This document shows positions 9,534 to 17,739 of a DNA stretch of 55,313 nucleotides, piece by piece (the first letter of the stretch is position 1; each line of letters begins with the position of its first letter). Below the pieces are notes generated by a model. That model was given only the letters and a program-made list of their open reading frames with translations. It was not told where the DNA came from and made no database searches. The position numbers and the translations under genes were made by a program. Source of the stretch: Paenibacillus allorhizosphaerae (GTDB lineage: Bacteria > Bacillota > Bacilli > Paenibacillales > NBRC-103111); the NCBI RefSeq assembly GCF_910594985.1, contig NZ_CAJVCE010000036.1, positions 1 to 55,313 of the forward strand. Direction: 5' to 3'.

Positions 9534-10310
9534 ATGAAGTTCGTTGCGATCGGACATTCGACTCATACTAGGCCGAGGTATACCGATAGACGCGAAGGAT
9601 TAAGGCATTATGTCATTAGGCTGCAGACGGACGGCTCCTGTAAAGTGGTCGTAAACGGAGTGACTCATGTAATCCGTCCAGGAGACTTGATGCTATGCAG
9701 ACCGGGTGACTCGTATGAGCTGATCATCGGCGACGAAAGCACTTGCAGCTCCGACTATTTCTTGTTAATTGAACCCGGAGAGCCGTGGCTAAGCGAATGG
9801 TGGGACAAGTTTCACGCCCCTGACAAGATCCAGTTGGGAGTCGATGACGATTTGATTTCCATGTGGAAATTGATTCGTTATGAGAAAAGAAGGCTGCAGA
9901 AGGAGAACCCCGATATTGTGAACTGCCTGGTGCAGGCGTTTTTTCTTCATTTGGGACGGCTGATTACAGAGGGCAAAGGCCCGACTGGTTACGAATGCTC
10001 GGTCTCCAATCGAATCAAGGATTTTATCGAAAAACGCGCCGCCAGCAAGCTGACGCTGAAAGATATTGCATCTCATGTCAAATTGAGCGTATCGAGAACT
10101 TCGCAATTATTCAAATCTGCATTCAATCAATCGATTATGGATTATGTGATCGAAACGAGGCTGATCATGGCCAAAGAATACATCTTGATCGGAGGAAACA
10201 CACTAGAGGAAATCGCCTATCTGTGCGGATTTTCAAATTATATTCATTTCAACCGGTCATTTCGCGCCCGTTACGGGATCTCTCCAAGCCAGTATAAGAA
10301 GAACTTGTGA
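9534..10310 (+). CDS. AraC-family transcriptional regulator
   Basis: A 258-residue two-domain regulator. The N-terminal cupin-like ligand-binding half contains GSCKVVVNGVTHVIRPGDLM. The C-terminal half carries two helix-turn-helix motifs (about 165-258): LKDIASHVKLSVSRTSQLFK and EEIAYLCGFSNYIHFNRSF, ending in the family signature YGISPSQYKK. The start is set at 9534, where AGGAGG lies 8 bases upstream; an earlier in-frame ATG at 9510 has no site. It is transcribed divergently from the 9298-742 sugar operon and probably controls it in response to that sugar. This regulation is inferred from position only. Confidence 0.9.
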   Translation: MKFVAIGHSTHTRPRYTDRREGLRHYVIRLQTDGSCKVVVNGVTHVIRPGDLMLCRPGDSYELIIGDESTCSSDYFLLIEPGEPWLSEWWDKFHAPDKIQLGVDDDLISMWKLIRYEKRRLQKENPDIVNCLVQAFFLHLGRLITEGKGPTGYECSVSNRIKDFIEKRAASKLTLKDIASHVKLSVSRTSQLFKSAFNQSIMDYVIETRLIMAKEYILIGGNTLEEIAYLCGFSNYIHFNRSFRARYGISPSQYKKNL

Positions 10311-10312
10311 TC

Positions 10313-10330
10313 GAAGCCTCTTCGATGAAA
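10313..10330. terminator. Hairpin after the AraC gene
   Basis: A 7-base perfect stem (ATCGAAG/CTTCGAT) starts 3 bases after the AraC stop codon. It has no T-run, so termination is only a guess. Confidence 0.3.
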
Positions 10331-10686
10331 ATACGACTATGGACATTGGTACAATCCGCAAATCCGCCAATTGCATACGTTGTAGAATGATGTTTATCGC
10401 GAACGCAAGCTGATACGTTTAACGGATATTATACGAACAATTAATGAGATTAGCGCCACTTACCAGTAAGTGGTGCTTTGTCATTAGCCTGGCCGATCTG
10501 ATGGAGCAATTCGTGAGCTCTCGCCGTGCACCTGTTCCTGCTGCCGCACGTAGGCCGTCGGGTAGGTCTTCTCCGTTCAGTCCGATTGGCGCCACCGCCG
10601 TTGATAGTCGCCTTTGGCGATACACGTGCGTAGCAACGCACCGCTGTACACCGTCATCGGAACAGCAATAAATTAATGCTATCGCG
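10331..10686. other. No gene seen; short hairpin and GC-rich remnant
   Basis: There are 356 bases without a convincing reading frame. A small hairpin (CACTTACCAGTAAGTG) lies near 10457-10472. The GC-rich segment 10500-10640 has one open minus-strand frame without a start site or recognisable family. It may be the worn edge of a lost gene. Confidence 0.4.
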
Positions 10687-11124
10687 TCATTTAACTAGTA
10701 TCTTTACTTTCGTACCATCAGGATACTTCTCAAGTTGATTACTCACCCATGAGCCAGCTCCTCGATTATCCGAAGGGTTAATATACATTACATCGGCACC
10801 TTTACCGCCTTCTACACACATCGCCATTGGAAATTCATCTCAATCCAAATTAGGCTTAGTAGGGATGCCCTTTAATGATTCATTTCTATTCTCGTCTGCT
10901 CCCTTACGGTCAATTGTGCAAACTGAAGATTCGCCTTTTTCAATCGCTGACTTTATGTGCGCGGCTGTCTCCGGAAAACGATCAGATGGAAAAATTAAAG
11001 TAAGTGATGTCTCAGTTGCTTGATTGATGGGCGTAACAATAATTGTAAGTTTACTTTCTTTATTAAAATATAATATTGAAACAATAATGAGTAAGGTCAA
11101 CAAGTATTTAAGTTTATTTTTCAT
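10687..11124 (-). pseudogene. NucA/NucB-type extracellular DNase, interrupted by one in-frame stop
   Basis: The frame encodes a small secreted nuclease homologous to Bacillus NucB/NucA. A hydrophobic signal segment (KYLLTLLIIVSILYF) is followed by LTLIFPSDRFPETAAHI and VCTIDRKGADENRNESLKG. A TGA at 10840-10842 then stops the frame. It continues in the same phase with DEFPMAMCVEGGKGADVMYI and NPSDNRGAGSWVSNQLEKYP to a stop at 10687-10689. The total would be 145 residues, close to family size. The catalytic Glu/Asp region (CVEGGKGADV) lies after the stop, so the truncated 94-residue product should be inactive. The lesion is a single codon and could be recent. Confidence 0.85.
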
Positions 11125-11217
11125 TTTAATTGGCCTTCTAAATGGATTTTTTATTGTCGTGACCCACTGTCCGCAGCAAGGTTCACACCATCCGAAGCTA
11201 CACCTTTAAAGCGACTA

Positions 11218-11736
11218 TTAAGTTTCAATAATACTATACAGGGACGAGTATTCATCATAATCTATTCCTTGGTAACTCTTAGCTCGATCAATAATAATTT
11301 GAGCTTGATCTATCTTCGTCTGCAGTTGCGGATAAAGCAATAGCCGTTCAGATTCTTTACATTTAATAAGTATGATTCTGTAATAATCAACTTTTTTATC
11401 AAAAGAATAGTCTAAGGACCGTTCAGTAAAATCGAATGGCTGACTATAATCAACTAAACTTTGAGCGTTCCGACGGGATATTGCCTCGTTAATGGATTGA
11501 AGACCAGCTTCACGTAATCGACGATCTTGGAATTCTATATCGTTCTGCCGAGATATTACGTCGTTTATGAATTGTATGCCTGTTTCCTGGCGCTTTTGGT
11601 TCTCAATTTCGACGCGTTCTTGTTCAAGTTTTTCCTTGGCTTTCTCAGAGCGAGCCACAGCATGAGCCAACATAATTTCTTGATGCTCATCTTCATTACC
11701 ATACCAGCGCAGCGACCGGCTATTCCTTGAGGCCAA
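11218..11736 (-). CDS. Hypothetical coiled-coil protein, possibly 5'-truncated
   Basis: The frame has 172 codons. Residues about 25-95 are rich in Glu, Lys, Gln and Arg in heptad-like order (EKAKEKLEQERVEIENQKRQ), predicting a coiled coil. A helical, Tyr-rich C-terminus follows. There is no recognisable family. The N-terminus abuts an interspersed repeat copy (11737-11812) and no good RBS precedes the first ATG codons. The original start was probably lost or replaced when the repeat arrived. Low GC and a coherent amino-acid composition argue that this is a real coding remnant. Confidence 0.45.
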   Translation of the reverse strand: MASRNSRSLRWYGNEDEHQEIMLAHAVARSEKAKEKLEQERVEIENQKRQETGIQFINDVISRQNDIEFQDRRLREAGLQSINEAISRRNAQSLVDYSQPFDFTERSLDYSFDKKVDYYRIILIKCKESERLLLYPQLQTKIDQAQIIIDRAKSYQGIDYDEYSSLYSIIET

Positions 11737-11815
11737 GGTCTGGAAAATAAAGTCCTAGACTGTCGTTGGTTCATTGAATTAACGTCTCCGTTAGTTCAAC
11801 GTTTTGGTGTACTGC
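11737..11815. repeat. Interspersed hairpin repeat (variant)
   Basis: CTGGAAAATAAAGTCCTAGA is followed by an arm, GAATTAACGTCTCCGTTAG. The first segment recurs exactly at 29916-29935 next to another repeat copy, showing that these are two copies of one variant. Confidence 0.55.
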
Positions 11816-11830
11816 TAGCTCGTTAACCTA

Positions 11831-12211
11831 TTATCTCAAATGTCTAGTATCTGGCCATAAAATCTCGACCTTTTGTAGTATGATTCGTTTAGGAATTTTG
11901 AATTCTGTATATAGCTCTTGCATATTTTTCTCATTATATTGCGATGTCTTCACATGTTTTGTTTTTGTATCCAGAATTCCTATTTCCTCCAAACTACCAT
12001 CTTTTCTTTTAAAAACAACATAACGTTCATCCCAACCGACCTCGGCTACATTAGGATTAACAATTGTTTTTTTGTTACTTCTTGGCGCTATTTCATAAAT
12101 CTCATCTTCTTGTGTAACTTTATAGATCGGACGAAGGAATGTGAGGGCATAGACCCGTCGAGATTTGGGAGAGTGAATCCCGAGGACCTTGTGGAGAGAG
12201 ACGTGCAGCAA
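11831..12211 (-). pseudogene. Hypothetical protein fragment fused to repeat sequence
   Basis: The 126-codon frame has two parts. The first 27 residues or so derive from a sequence that also occurs at 13390-13440 on the plus strand (RVYALTFLR is shared), so they are repeat-derived. From PIYKVTQEDEIYEIAPRSN onward the composition is that of a normal protein, with no family I recognise. No RBS precedes the ATG. I read it as the C-terminal part of a gene joined to repeated DNA rather than an intact gene. Confidence 0.45.
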
Positions 12212-12324
12212 ACGATTTTCATGGAGATGTTGTAATTAAGTCAGCACCTTCTATTCCTGCATGCGCCCTAACGGATCTATCTAACCGCATAAGCTCTCGT
12301 TTCAACTCCTATTTAAACAGGGTA

Positions 12325-12384
12325 TGTGAAATCCTACGAATGAGCGAGCATTCGTGAGAGAAACCTTATTCTCATAGGGAGCTG
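12325..12384. repeat. Third repeat family, copy 1
   Basis: GAAATCCTACGAATGAGCGA begins a segment whose reverse complement recurs at 13203-13256 and 30757-30811. It is internally palindromic (CGAATG with CATTCG). Confidence 0.5.
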
Positions 12385-12455
12385 AACAGCCTGCCGGATC
12401 ACGCCGGCAGGCTGTTTAATTAAAGTAACGTTCCCCGTTAGAGCGGAACACCTTG
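12385..12455. repeat. Interspersed hairpin repeat after the RibD_C-like gene
   Basis: The stem AACAGCCTGCCGG/CCGGCAGGCTGTT is followed by the arm AACGTTCCCCGTTAG. It lies 11 bases beyond the stop of the gene at 12466 and can fold as its terminator (T-rich only in part). Confidence 0.65.
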
Positions 12456-12465
12456 TACGGCGCGA

Positions 12466-13035
12466 CTATTTCTCCAACTCATAGCGGGTCGCGATAATGC
12501 CCGACTTGAGCGTTCGGCTGGACAGCAGCTTGAGCCTGATTTTCTCGACGCCGCCGTCGAATACCGATTTTCCGCTTCCCAGGACGACCGGACAAATCGT
12601 CAATAGGAATTCGTCGATCAGGCCGAGCTCAAGCAGCGTCTTCGCAGCCCTCGGGCTGCCGAAGATAACGAGATTTTTGCCAGGCTGCTCCTTGAGCACC
12701 TTGATTTCCTCTGCGATTTTGTCCTTGATCAGCATCGTATTGTTCCATTCTGCCTTGTCCATCGTGCCGGAAATGACGATCTTCTTAACATCCTGCAGCC
12801 ATTTAGCATGCTCCATACCGTGTCTCGACGCATTCGGATCATCCAGCACCGTGGGCCAGTAGCTCTCCATCATCTGATACGTCGTACGTCCGTAAACCGG
12901 AGAGCCGACTTCGGCTACGACCTCCTCGGCGTATTTCTCTAATTCCTCGTTGTATGGAATCCAATCCAGTCCTCCGTTCGAATCTGACGCATACCCATCC
13001 AGCGACACATGCATGAACAATACGAGTTTTCTCAT
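12466..13035 (-). CDS. Dihydrofolate-reductase-like protein (RibD C-terminal domain family)
   Basis: A 189-residue protein of the RibD_C / YyaP family, predicted cytoplasmic pyridine-nucleotide-dependent reductase. Diagnostic segments are the start RKLVLFMHVSLDGYASD, GRTTYQMMESYWP, NLVIFGSPRAAKTLLELGLI and CPVVLGSGKSVFDGG. RBS GGAGAAACG precedes the ATG. These stand-alone proteins are usually of unknown substrate and should not be called true DHFR or riboflavin enzymes. Five members or fragments occur in this window (also 40536, 46715, 47309, 47945). It sits alone between repeats, as a single-gene module. Confidence 0.88.
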   Translation of the reverse strand: MRKLVLFMHVSLDGYASDSNGGLDWIPYNEELEKYAEEVVAEVGSPVYGRTTYQMMESYWPTVLDDPNASRHGMEHAKWLQDVKKIVISGTMDKAEWNNTMLIKDKIAEEIKVLKEQPGKNLVIFGSPRAAKTLLELGLIDEFLLTICPVVLGSGKSVFDGGVEKIRLKLLSSRTLKSGIIATRYELEK

Positions 13036-13202
13036 GTCCGTTTCTCCTCCGATTTCGAATATATCTTGTTCGATTTTTTGGCCGTTGTCCTGTGTTTTGT
13101 CCTGCTGTTACGTTCACTATAAATCATTACGTTGCGTAAGGTTCAAGGGGGTATCTGAATTTTTTTGCAGACAACAATGTTGCGCAAAACTGCCCGTCCC
13201 TC

Positions 13203-13460
13203 AGTATTAAGGGTTTATCTCACATATACTCACTCATTCGCAGGATTTTAACACCTAGGATTGCAGATGTTGTATAAGAGAGAGCCGATCAAACATAGCT
13301 ATCCCAATTTTGGGCATACGGGAACAGAAGAAGTACTGGAACACTTCTCCAAGGGTTATTCTTCTGCACGCATACTCCACACTTACTTGGGGTTCACCAT
13401 CCCATGACTCTACGGGTCTATGCCCTTACATTCCTTCGTTACACCTGACCAAGGCGTGTT
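13203..13460. repeat. Third repeat family copy plus a ~60-base block shared with 12155-12211
   Basis: 13203-13256 matches 30757-30811 (TTAAGGGTTTATCTCAC, CTCACTCATTCG). 13390-13450 contains GTTCACC...ACGGGTCTATGCCCT, which recurs in reverse at about 12155-12210. No intact gene is present between 13036 and 13713. The rest is repeat debris. Confidence 0.5.
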
Positions 13461-13482
13461 ATGCGGGTTTGAATCGGGCTAT

Positions 13483-13570
13483 GTTCTTGTCGTCCGACAG
13501 TTTACGGACGACAAAGATCAGACGACAAGAACATGACCCGTTAAACGATAAGAACTTGTCCGATTGTCCA
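13483..13570. repeat. Degenerate transposon-like end sites
   Basis: ATGTTCTTGTCGTCCGACA (13491-13509) is followed by inverted copies (GACGACAAGAACATGACCC and GATAAGAACTTGTCCGA). It belongs to the same family as the 142-base elements at 17016 and 23476, but is rearranged. Confidence 0.55.
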
Positions 13571-13659
13571 CTTCGGCCGTTAAACGAAGATTCCGTACAA
13601 AATCAAAAAAGTACCTAAACCCTAGGCCTTGCCCAAAGATAAGTACTTTCCTTCCTTTT

Positions 13660-13726
13660 GGATAATGGGAGCAGCCGCGGCTGCTCCTTGATCGATTGAA
13701 TTAACGTTATCCTTTAGCTTAACGAG
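13660..13726. repeat. Interspersed hairpin repeat overlapping the GNAT stop codon
   Basis: A perfect 20-base palindrome (13668-13687, GGAGCAGCCG/CGGCTGCTCC) is followed by an arm, AACGTTATCCTTTAGCTTAA. The arm supplies the last codons and the stop of the GNAT gene at 13714. Confidence 0.7.
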
Positions 13727-14257
13727 CCTCTTTTTAAATAATCTGATTTCACTATTCCATAAAAGACTAAATCATCGTATAAACCCCACTTCAATACATG
13801 CTGAGGGAAAATACCTTCTTCTTTCATACCGATTTTTCTCATTACCTTATATGAACCTGGATTTTTTGTCATTGCAGCCGCAAAAATACGATTTAGGTCT
13901 AAGTCTTCAAATCCAAATTGAACGATTCTTCGAGCAGCTTCTGTTGCATATCCTTGCCCCCAAAATGGTTGACCTACCCAGTATGCAAGTTCAGCACGTT
14001 TATGTTTTTGAGATATTCCTAAGCTCATATTTCCAATCAGTGATCCATTTTCTTTTATTATCATCGCAAAAGCGTAACTATCCCCTTTTTCTGAGGATTG
14101 ACGAACATTTTCAATCCATTGTTCCGCTGCCCCATCTGGGTAAGGATGAGGAATTCCTAGAGTTGTACGTGCCACTTCTTCATTGCCAGCTAGCTGTTGG
14201 ATCATTTTTGCATCGGATAACTCAAAAAAAACGCAGCGTTAAACGAGTTGTCTCCAT
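13714..14257 (-). pseudogene. RimJ/RimL-type GNAT acetyltransferase, frameshifted at the start
   Basis: An N-acetyltransferase of the GNAT superfamily, acetyl-CoA dependent. The body is intact (163 codons from an ATG at 14205), including IGNMSLGISQKHKRAELAYW and the acetyl-CoA loop GQPFWGQGYATEAARRIV. The natural start is the ATG at 14257, METTRLTLRFF. An eight-base T run on the coding strand (14224-14231) has one T too many and ends the frame. With seven T it would read on as ELSDAKMIQQLAG. The result is either a pseudogene, a shorter protein from 14205, or a sequencing indel. The 3' end overlaps a repeat arm. Confidence 0.8.
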
Positions 14258-14429
14258 TCTTAGTTCAATGAAAAAAATGCCCCATAGCAAGGGCTACAGG
14301 GCTAAGGTTTATATTTAAAAAGGGGGTCAACTCTTATTATAGGCTACATTTATTAATGCAAGGTGAAATGATGATTTCAAGTTTATTACAAAATACTGTT
14401 AATCTTGTTGTTGAAGTAATCCGTCCTTT

Positions 14430-14515
14430 TGCTTTATGAGGCCGCCTGATCGATCCCGCGGCAGCCTCTTGGTCTAGTTTTCGAGCTATCGTACCCGTTA
14501 GTTGATTCCCTTTAA
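14430..14515. repeat. Interspersed hairpin repeat
   Basis: GCCGCCTGATCGATCCCGCG is followed by GCAGCCTCTTGGTCTAG and the arm GAGCTATCGTACCCGTTAG. The loop GCAGCCTCTTGGTSTAGTT is shared with the copy at 30683-30760. Confidence 0.6.
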
Positions 14516-14796
14516 TTTGGTTTTGCATCGATTTCCGTTAAAGTTCATGCATCACGAAGTCCCACCGAGTTAAGGCAGCTTGCTGCCGGCCGCGATGCAG
14601 TTGGTCGGTGCGGATGTGTCCCGGCAATTACTTCCTCGTTCCTTGTTTCCGGGACCGAGGGTCGCCAAGACCCGGCGCGTGAATGCGGTGTTTATATGAT
14701 GCACCCGACTTCTTCGAGATACTTTCACACTGCTTTTCTGTTTCTATTTTTACTCTAGCAATGTATATTTCAGTTAAGTCTTCTTTTAAACGTCAC
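14516..14796. other. No gene seen
   Basis: There are 281 bases with a GC-rich middle (14560-14700) containing short inverted repeats such as GCAGCTTGCTGC, then an AT-rich end. I find no start site, family motif or recurring sequence. Confidence 0.4.
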
Positions 14797-15249
14797 TTAT
14801 TTATTACCGAGTTGTTCCGCCAAACCGATTAGAAGTCCTTCATTTCCACGAATGTAGCAGAGCCGATACGAGTCCTGGTACTGAACCACTTCGCCAACGA
14901 GCTGAGCACCATACTTAGTGAGTCTGGATACCATTTCGTCAATGTCTTCAACGGTGAACATGACGCGTAGATAACCGAGGGCATTTACAGGAGCAGTTCG
15001 GTGATCTGATATAGTAGATGGGGTGAGAAATCGCGAAAGTTCAAGTCTGCTGTGGCCATCTGGGGTAACCATCATAGCAATCTCTACACACTGTGAACCC
15101 AGCCCGGTTACGCGACCAGCCCATTCACCTTCGACAGTAGCTCGCCCTTCGAGCTTCAAGCCAATCTCCTCGAAGAAAGAGATTGCGTCATCAAGAGATT
15201 CTACAACGATGCCAACATTGTCCATTCTTAGTAATTTGTTTTTTGCCAT
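14797..15249 (-). CDS. VOC-family (glyoxalase/bleomycin-resistance-like) protein
   Basis: The 150-residue protein has two beta-alpha-beta-beta-beta units of the vicinal oxygen chelate fold (about 6-70 and 85-147). Landmarks are RMDNVGIVVESLDDAISFFE, EIGLKLEG, SRLELSRF and LGYLRVMFTVEDIDEMV. RBS AAGGAGATAAAACT precedes the ATG. It stands alone with no partner gene. The substrate is unknown; the family includes glyoxalases, dioxygenases and drug-binding proteins. VOC members are abundant here (also 44720, 50778 and fragments at 44593 and 49732). Confidence 0.88.
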   Translation of the reverse strand: MAKNKLLRMDNVGIVVESLDDAISFFEEIGLKLEGRATVEGEWAGRVTGLGSQCVEIAMMVTPDGHSRLELSRFLTPSTISDHRTAPVNALGYLRVMFTVEDIDEMVSRLTKYGAQLVGEVVQYQDSYRLCYIRGNEGLLIGLAEQLGNK

Positions 15250-15439
15250 AGTTTTATCTCCTTATGAGTACAAATTTATTACCTGATCATCTTCATATTT
15301 ATTCTATCAAGAATTACCAATTCCTTCCAAAACGATTACCATCTTGTCACAGTTCATGAAAACAAAGATAAGTCACAGTATAGTAAAATGTGAAATTTGG
15401 TTTTCGGATATGTCATATTAACTTTTTTTCTACGAAATT

Positions 15440-15495
15440 CAATTCGTAATTACCGTAATAAGATCGTTTTACGTAATAAAATTACGTAGATACCC
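15440..15495. promoter_or_regulatory. AT-rich palindromic cluster
   Basis: TACGTAATAAAATTACGTA (about 15474-15492) is an inverted repeat, preceded by related halves (CGTAATTACCGTAATAAG). It lies in the 330-base gap between the VOC gene and the duplicated 197-base repeat and could be an operator. No adjacent gene start makes use of it. Confidence 0.3.
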
Positions 15496-15580
15496 CTTTT
15501 CTAAACTCCTAGTCAGCCGACAATTTTGTACATATGCACACGTTAAAGTAATACACTAAATTATTCATTTATTTTTTATT

Positions 15581-15777
15581 TGTCCAATGACACAATATCA
15601 CCCTCAATGATGAATCAATCATGCCCCCATTCGATTTATTGACACAAATACACCCGCAATCATGAGTTGATTGTGGGTATATTTGTGTCAATTTAGATTT
15701 GCCCCGTACCGTATTCGAATGAGTTATAAAAAAGACTGCCGGAGCAACTATTCTGCTATCGTTCTCCTTTAGCTTAG
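15581..15777. repeat. 197-base element, duplicated at 37089
   Basis: It begins TGTCCAATGACACAATATC, contains TTGACACAAATACACCCGC and its inverse, and ends in a hairpin-repeat arm (GCTATCGTTCTCC). The copy at 37089-37288 is almost identical (one 3-base insertion and a few substitutions). Each copy lies directly downstream of an unrelated minus-strand gene, HxlR here and HAD there. Confidence 0.85.
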
Positions 15778-15815
15778 TACATTTGTTCCATACAAAGGAA
15801 TTGCGACGCGATTTT

Positions 15816-16229
15816 TTATGATGTAATATCGTCGAAATTCTGCAAAAGGCGCAGCTCCAGCCCTTTTTCGTTTGTTGTTAGTTCTTGCATGATCGGAATA
15901 GTCATATCGGTATTGGGGTTGTATTTCAGGCCCCAGTGCATAATGGCAAAAACGACCGGAAACAGGTCAAGCGCCTTTTGTGTTGGTCGGTACATGGTTT
16001 GTGCACGGTTTGAATCCCCTTCTATCTTGACGAGCAGGCCTGCTTCGACGAGTGATTGGAGCCGTGCGCTCAAAATATTAGTTGAGATGTGCTCGCGTGA
16101 AGCAAGAAACTCGCGGTAATACCGCTTGTTATGGATAAGGACGTCACGAAGTATGACTAGGCTCCAGGGATCACCCCATATGTCGAGCGCATATACGATT
16201 GGACAAACTGTGGAAGGTCGCTTTTTCAT
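15816..16229 (-). CDS. HxlR-family transcriptional regulator
   Basis: A winged-helix regulator of about 137 residues. It begins MKKRPSTVCPIVYALDIWGD, with the HxlR signature IWGDPWSLVILRDV, then REFLASREHISTNILSARLQ (recognition helix) and the wing ending near MYRPTQKALDL. The start at 16229 is preferred over the upstream in-frame codon at 16292, which would translate the operator palindrome. The RBS is weak. It is divergent from the SRPBCC gene at 16342, and a perfect 15-base inverted repeat lies between them. Autoregulation and control of the SRPBCC gene are therefore likely. Confidence 0.88.
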   Translation of the reverse strand: MKKRPSTVCPIVYALDIWGDPWSLVILRDVLIHNKRYYREFLASREHISTNILSARLQSLVEAGLLVKIEGDSNRAQTMYRPTQKALDLFPVVFAIMHWGLKYNPNTDMTIPIMQELTTNEKGLELRLLQNFDDITS

Positions 16230-16263
16230 GAGAATGATTATACAATTCGTGCTTGCGTTTTGC

Positions 16264-16296
16264 AACTTTGTACTTGCATATTGCAAGTACAAAGTT
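16264..16296. promoter_or_regulatory. Perfect 15+15 palindrome, candidate HxlR operator
   Basis: AACTTTGTACTTGCA, then TAT, then its exact reverse complement. It is centred between the divergent HxlR (start 16229) and SRPBCC (start 16342) genes. A dimeric winged-helix repressor would suit a site of this symmetry. Confidence 0.75.
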
Positions 16297-16341
16297 TATA
16301 CTCGGTTTGTAGTCAACAATTAACGAGGGGAGATAACTTGC

Positions 16342-16815
16342 ATGAATCAAAGTTACAGCACTTATTTTAAGGTAGACCAAAGCCCCGAAGAAGTCTTCGC
16401 CGCCATCAATAACGTCCGCGGATGGTGGTCTGAGGAAATTGAGGGCACTACCGACGAACTCGGTGAATTTAAGTACCACTACCAAGATATTCACCGCTGC
16501 ACCATCCAAATCACCGATCTTGTTCCAGGTAAAAAGGTTGTTTGGCACATTACAGACAACTACTTTAACTTCGTAAAGGACAAGAACGAGTGGAAGGATA
16601 CCGACATTGTCTTTGAAATGGCCAAGAAAGACGGCAAAACAGAGGTTCGATTTACGCACGTAGGCCTCGTTCCCACGTATGAGTGCTACGCCGTCTGTAC
16701 GGACTCCTGGGGCATCTACATAAGCGGCAGCCTTCGCGACTTGATCACCAAGGGTAAGGGACAGCCCAACCAAAGCGAGCAAATTGCAAACAAACACGGC
16801 ATAAAGAACTCTTAG
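16342..16815 (+). CDS. SRPBCC (START-like, AHSA1-type) domain protein
   Basis: The 157-residue single-domain protein has the Bet v 1-like fold, which forms a hydrophobic cavity. Typical segments are SYSTYFKVDQSPEEVFAAIN, VRGWWSE, GKKVVWHITDN and EVRFTHVGLVP. RBS GAGGGGAG lies 9 bases before the ATG. It pairs with the divergent HxlR repressor, an arrangement common in Bacillales for small stress- or metabolite-responsive modules. No catalytic residues can be assigned. Confidence 0.87.
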   Translation: MNQSYSTYFKVDQSPEEVFAAINNVRGWWSEEIEGTTDELGEFKYHYQDIHRCTIQITDLVPGKKVVWHITDNYFNFVKDKNEWKDTDIVFEMAKKDGKTEVRFTHVGLVPTYECYAVCTDSWGIYISGSLRDLITKGKGQPNQSEQIANKHGIKNS

Positions 16816-17015
16816 AACCCACTTGCCATAGACCGAAGCTCGGCGCTTAGCAACCAAGGCTTTACCAAGAGATTGCGCTGCCATTTCTGAAAGCGTCGAT
16901 CAAAGTATTAGCAATAGTCAACGCAGACTTCTGCGGGTTTCTCCCCAAAAAACTTGCCGTTATTTGTGGTACGGTTCACCCAGCATAATCTTAATTTAAC
17001 GTACAAGAATACGTT

Positions 17016-17159
17016 CGTCGGGAATTAGTCAAGTTCTTGTCAATTACGGGAATGGGATCAAGTTCTTGTCATTGGATTTTGACAAGAACTTGATCTCATA
17101 ACATAAAAAAGCCGCAATTTACGCAGCAATTAATGAGACTATGTTCTTGTCACACGACA
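17016..17159. mobile_element. 144-base mini-element with TGTCGGG/CCCGACA-type ends
   Basis: The left end CGTCGGGAATTAGTCAAG and right end ATGTTCTTGTCACACGACA bracket two further internal sites (inverted TTCTTGTCA...TGACAAGAA) and a small central stem. It aligns end to end with 23476-23617. Repeated binding-site-like motifs inside TGT...ACA ends resemble Tn7/Tn5053-type transposon ends; this is inference. There is no coding capacity. The bases from 16816 to 17015 hold no gene. Confidence 0.65.
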
Positions 17160-17275
17160 TTTCTTATATATTGTTACACAATATAATGATAATGTATTTT
17201 CGATCATCAAATAATAAGTTCTATATTGGGGGTTTGTTTTGTGTCAATCCGTACCTTGCATGAGCCCCGATTAAT

Positions 17276-17450
17276 CAGCCGTTCTTTCTTGCCAGTTTGT
17301 TGAGTAAATCTGACCGATCTTTGAATGATTTAAGATTTTTCGATCAACTGGATCTCCTTGAGCTCGTTTTTAGACCTCGCAATAGAAGTCGCATATTGTG
17401 CTTGCTTTTTGACCGACGAAACAACGTCAATTATGATTTTGAGATATGAA
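17276..17450 (-). pseudogene. Phage-like small helical protein remnant
   Basis: The minus strand reads IIIDVVSSVKKQAQYATSIA then SKNELKEIQLIEKS. A one-base shift restores SFKDRSDLLNKLARKNG before a stop. It lies directly after the terminase fragment and is helical and charged, so it looks like the tail of a small phage gene. Function unknown. Confidence 0.35.
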
Positions 17451-17739
17451 TTCCAAATTCGTTCGGAGTGACGTTCTCCTCGTTTACGACGCATTCAAAA
17501 AACCTCACGATAGTGAGCGTTGAAGAGCCCAACTGGCGAGGTTTCAAAATGATTTCGCGCTTCATCTTCTCCATTCTGTACATGGTCTGGATCGGATTGA
17601 ATACGAGATTCACGACTGTTTTATTTTTCGTTCGGATGTACAACTTATCTTCGATATACTCCCGAGGATTGCGGAACTACTTCGGCGTGTCCATGACCTT
17701 GGCTTGCTCTTTTATCTGGTCATGTATTTTGGCGAGCAC
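17431..17739 (-). pseudogene. Phage terminase large subunit, N-terminal fragment
   Basis: The frame starts at a GTG (17739) after AAGGAGGG. It reads AKIHDQIKEQAKVMDTPK, then hits a TAG at 17677-17679, and continues in phase with NPREYIEDKLYIRTKNKT, LVFNPIQTMYRMEKMKREI and ILKPRQLGSSTLTIVRFFE. The last segment is the Walker-A-like KxRQLGxST motif of terminase ATPases. Only the first 90 or so residues of a normally 400-600 residue protein remain. It is a trace of a former prophage or phage-like element. Confidence 0.6.

Noticed and set aside
10840..10842. TGA in the DNase gene as a recoded codon
   Set aside because: No selenocysteine-type element or reason for recoding is visible; a nonsense mutation is simpler.
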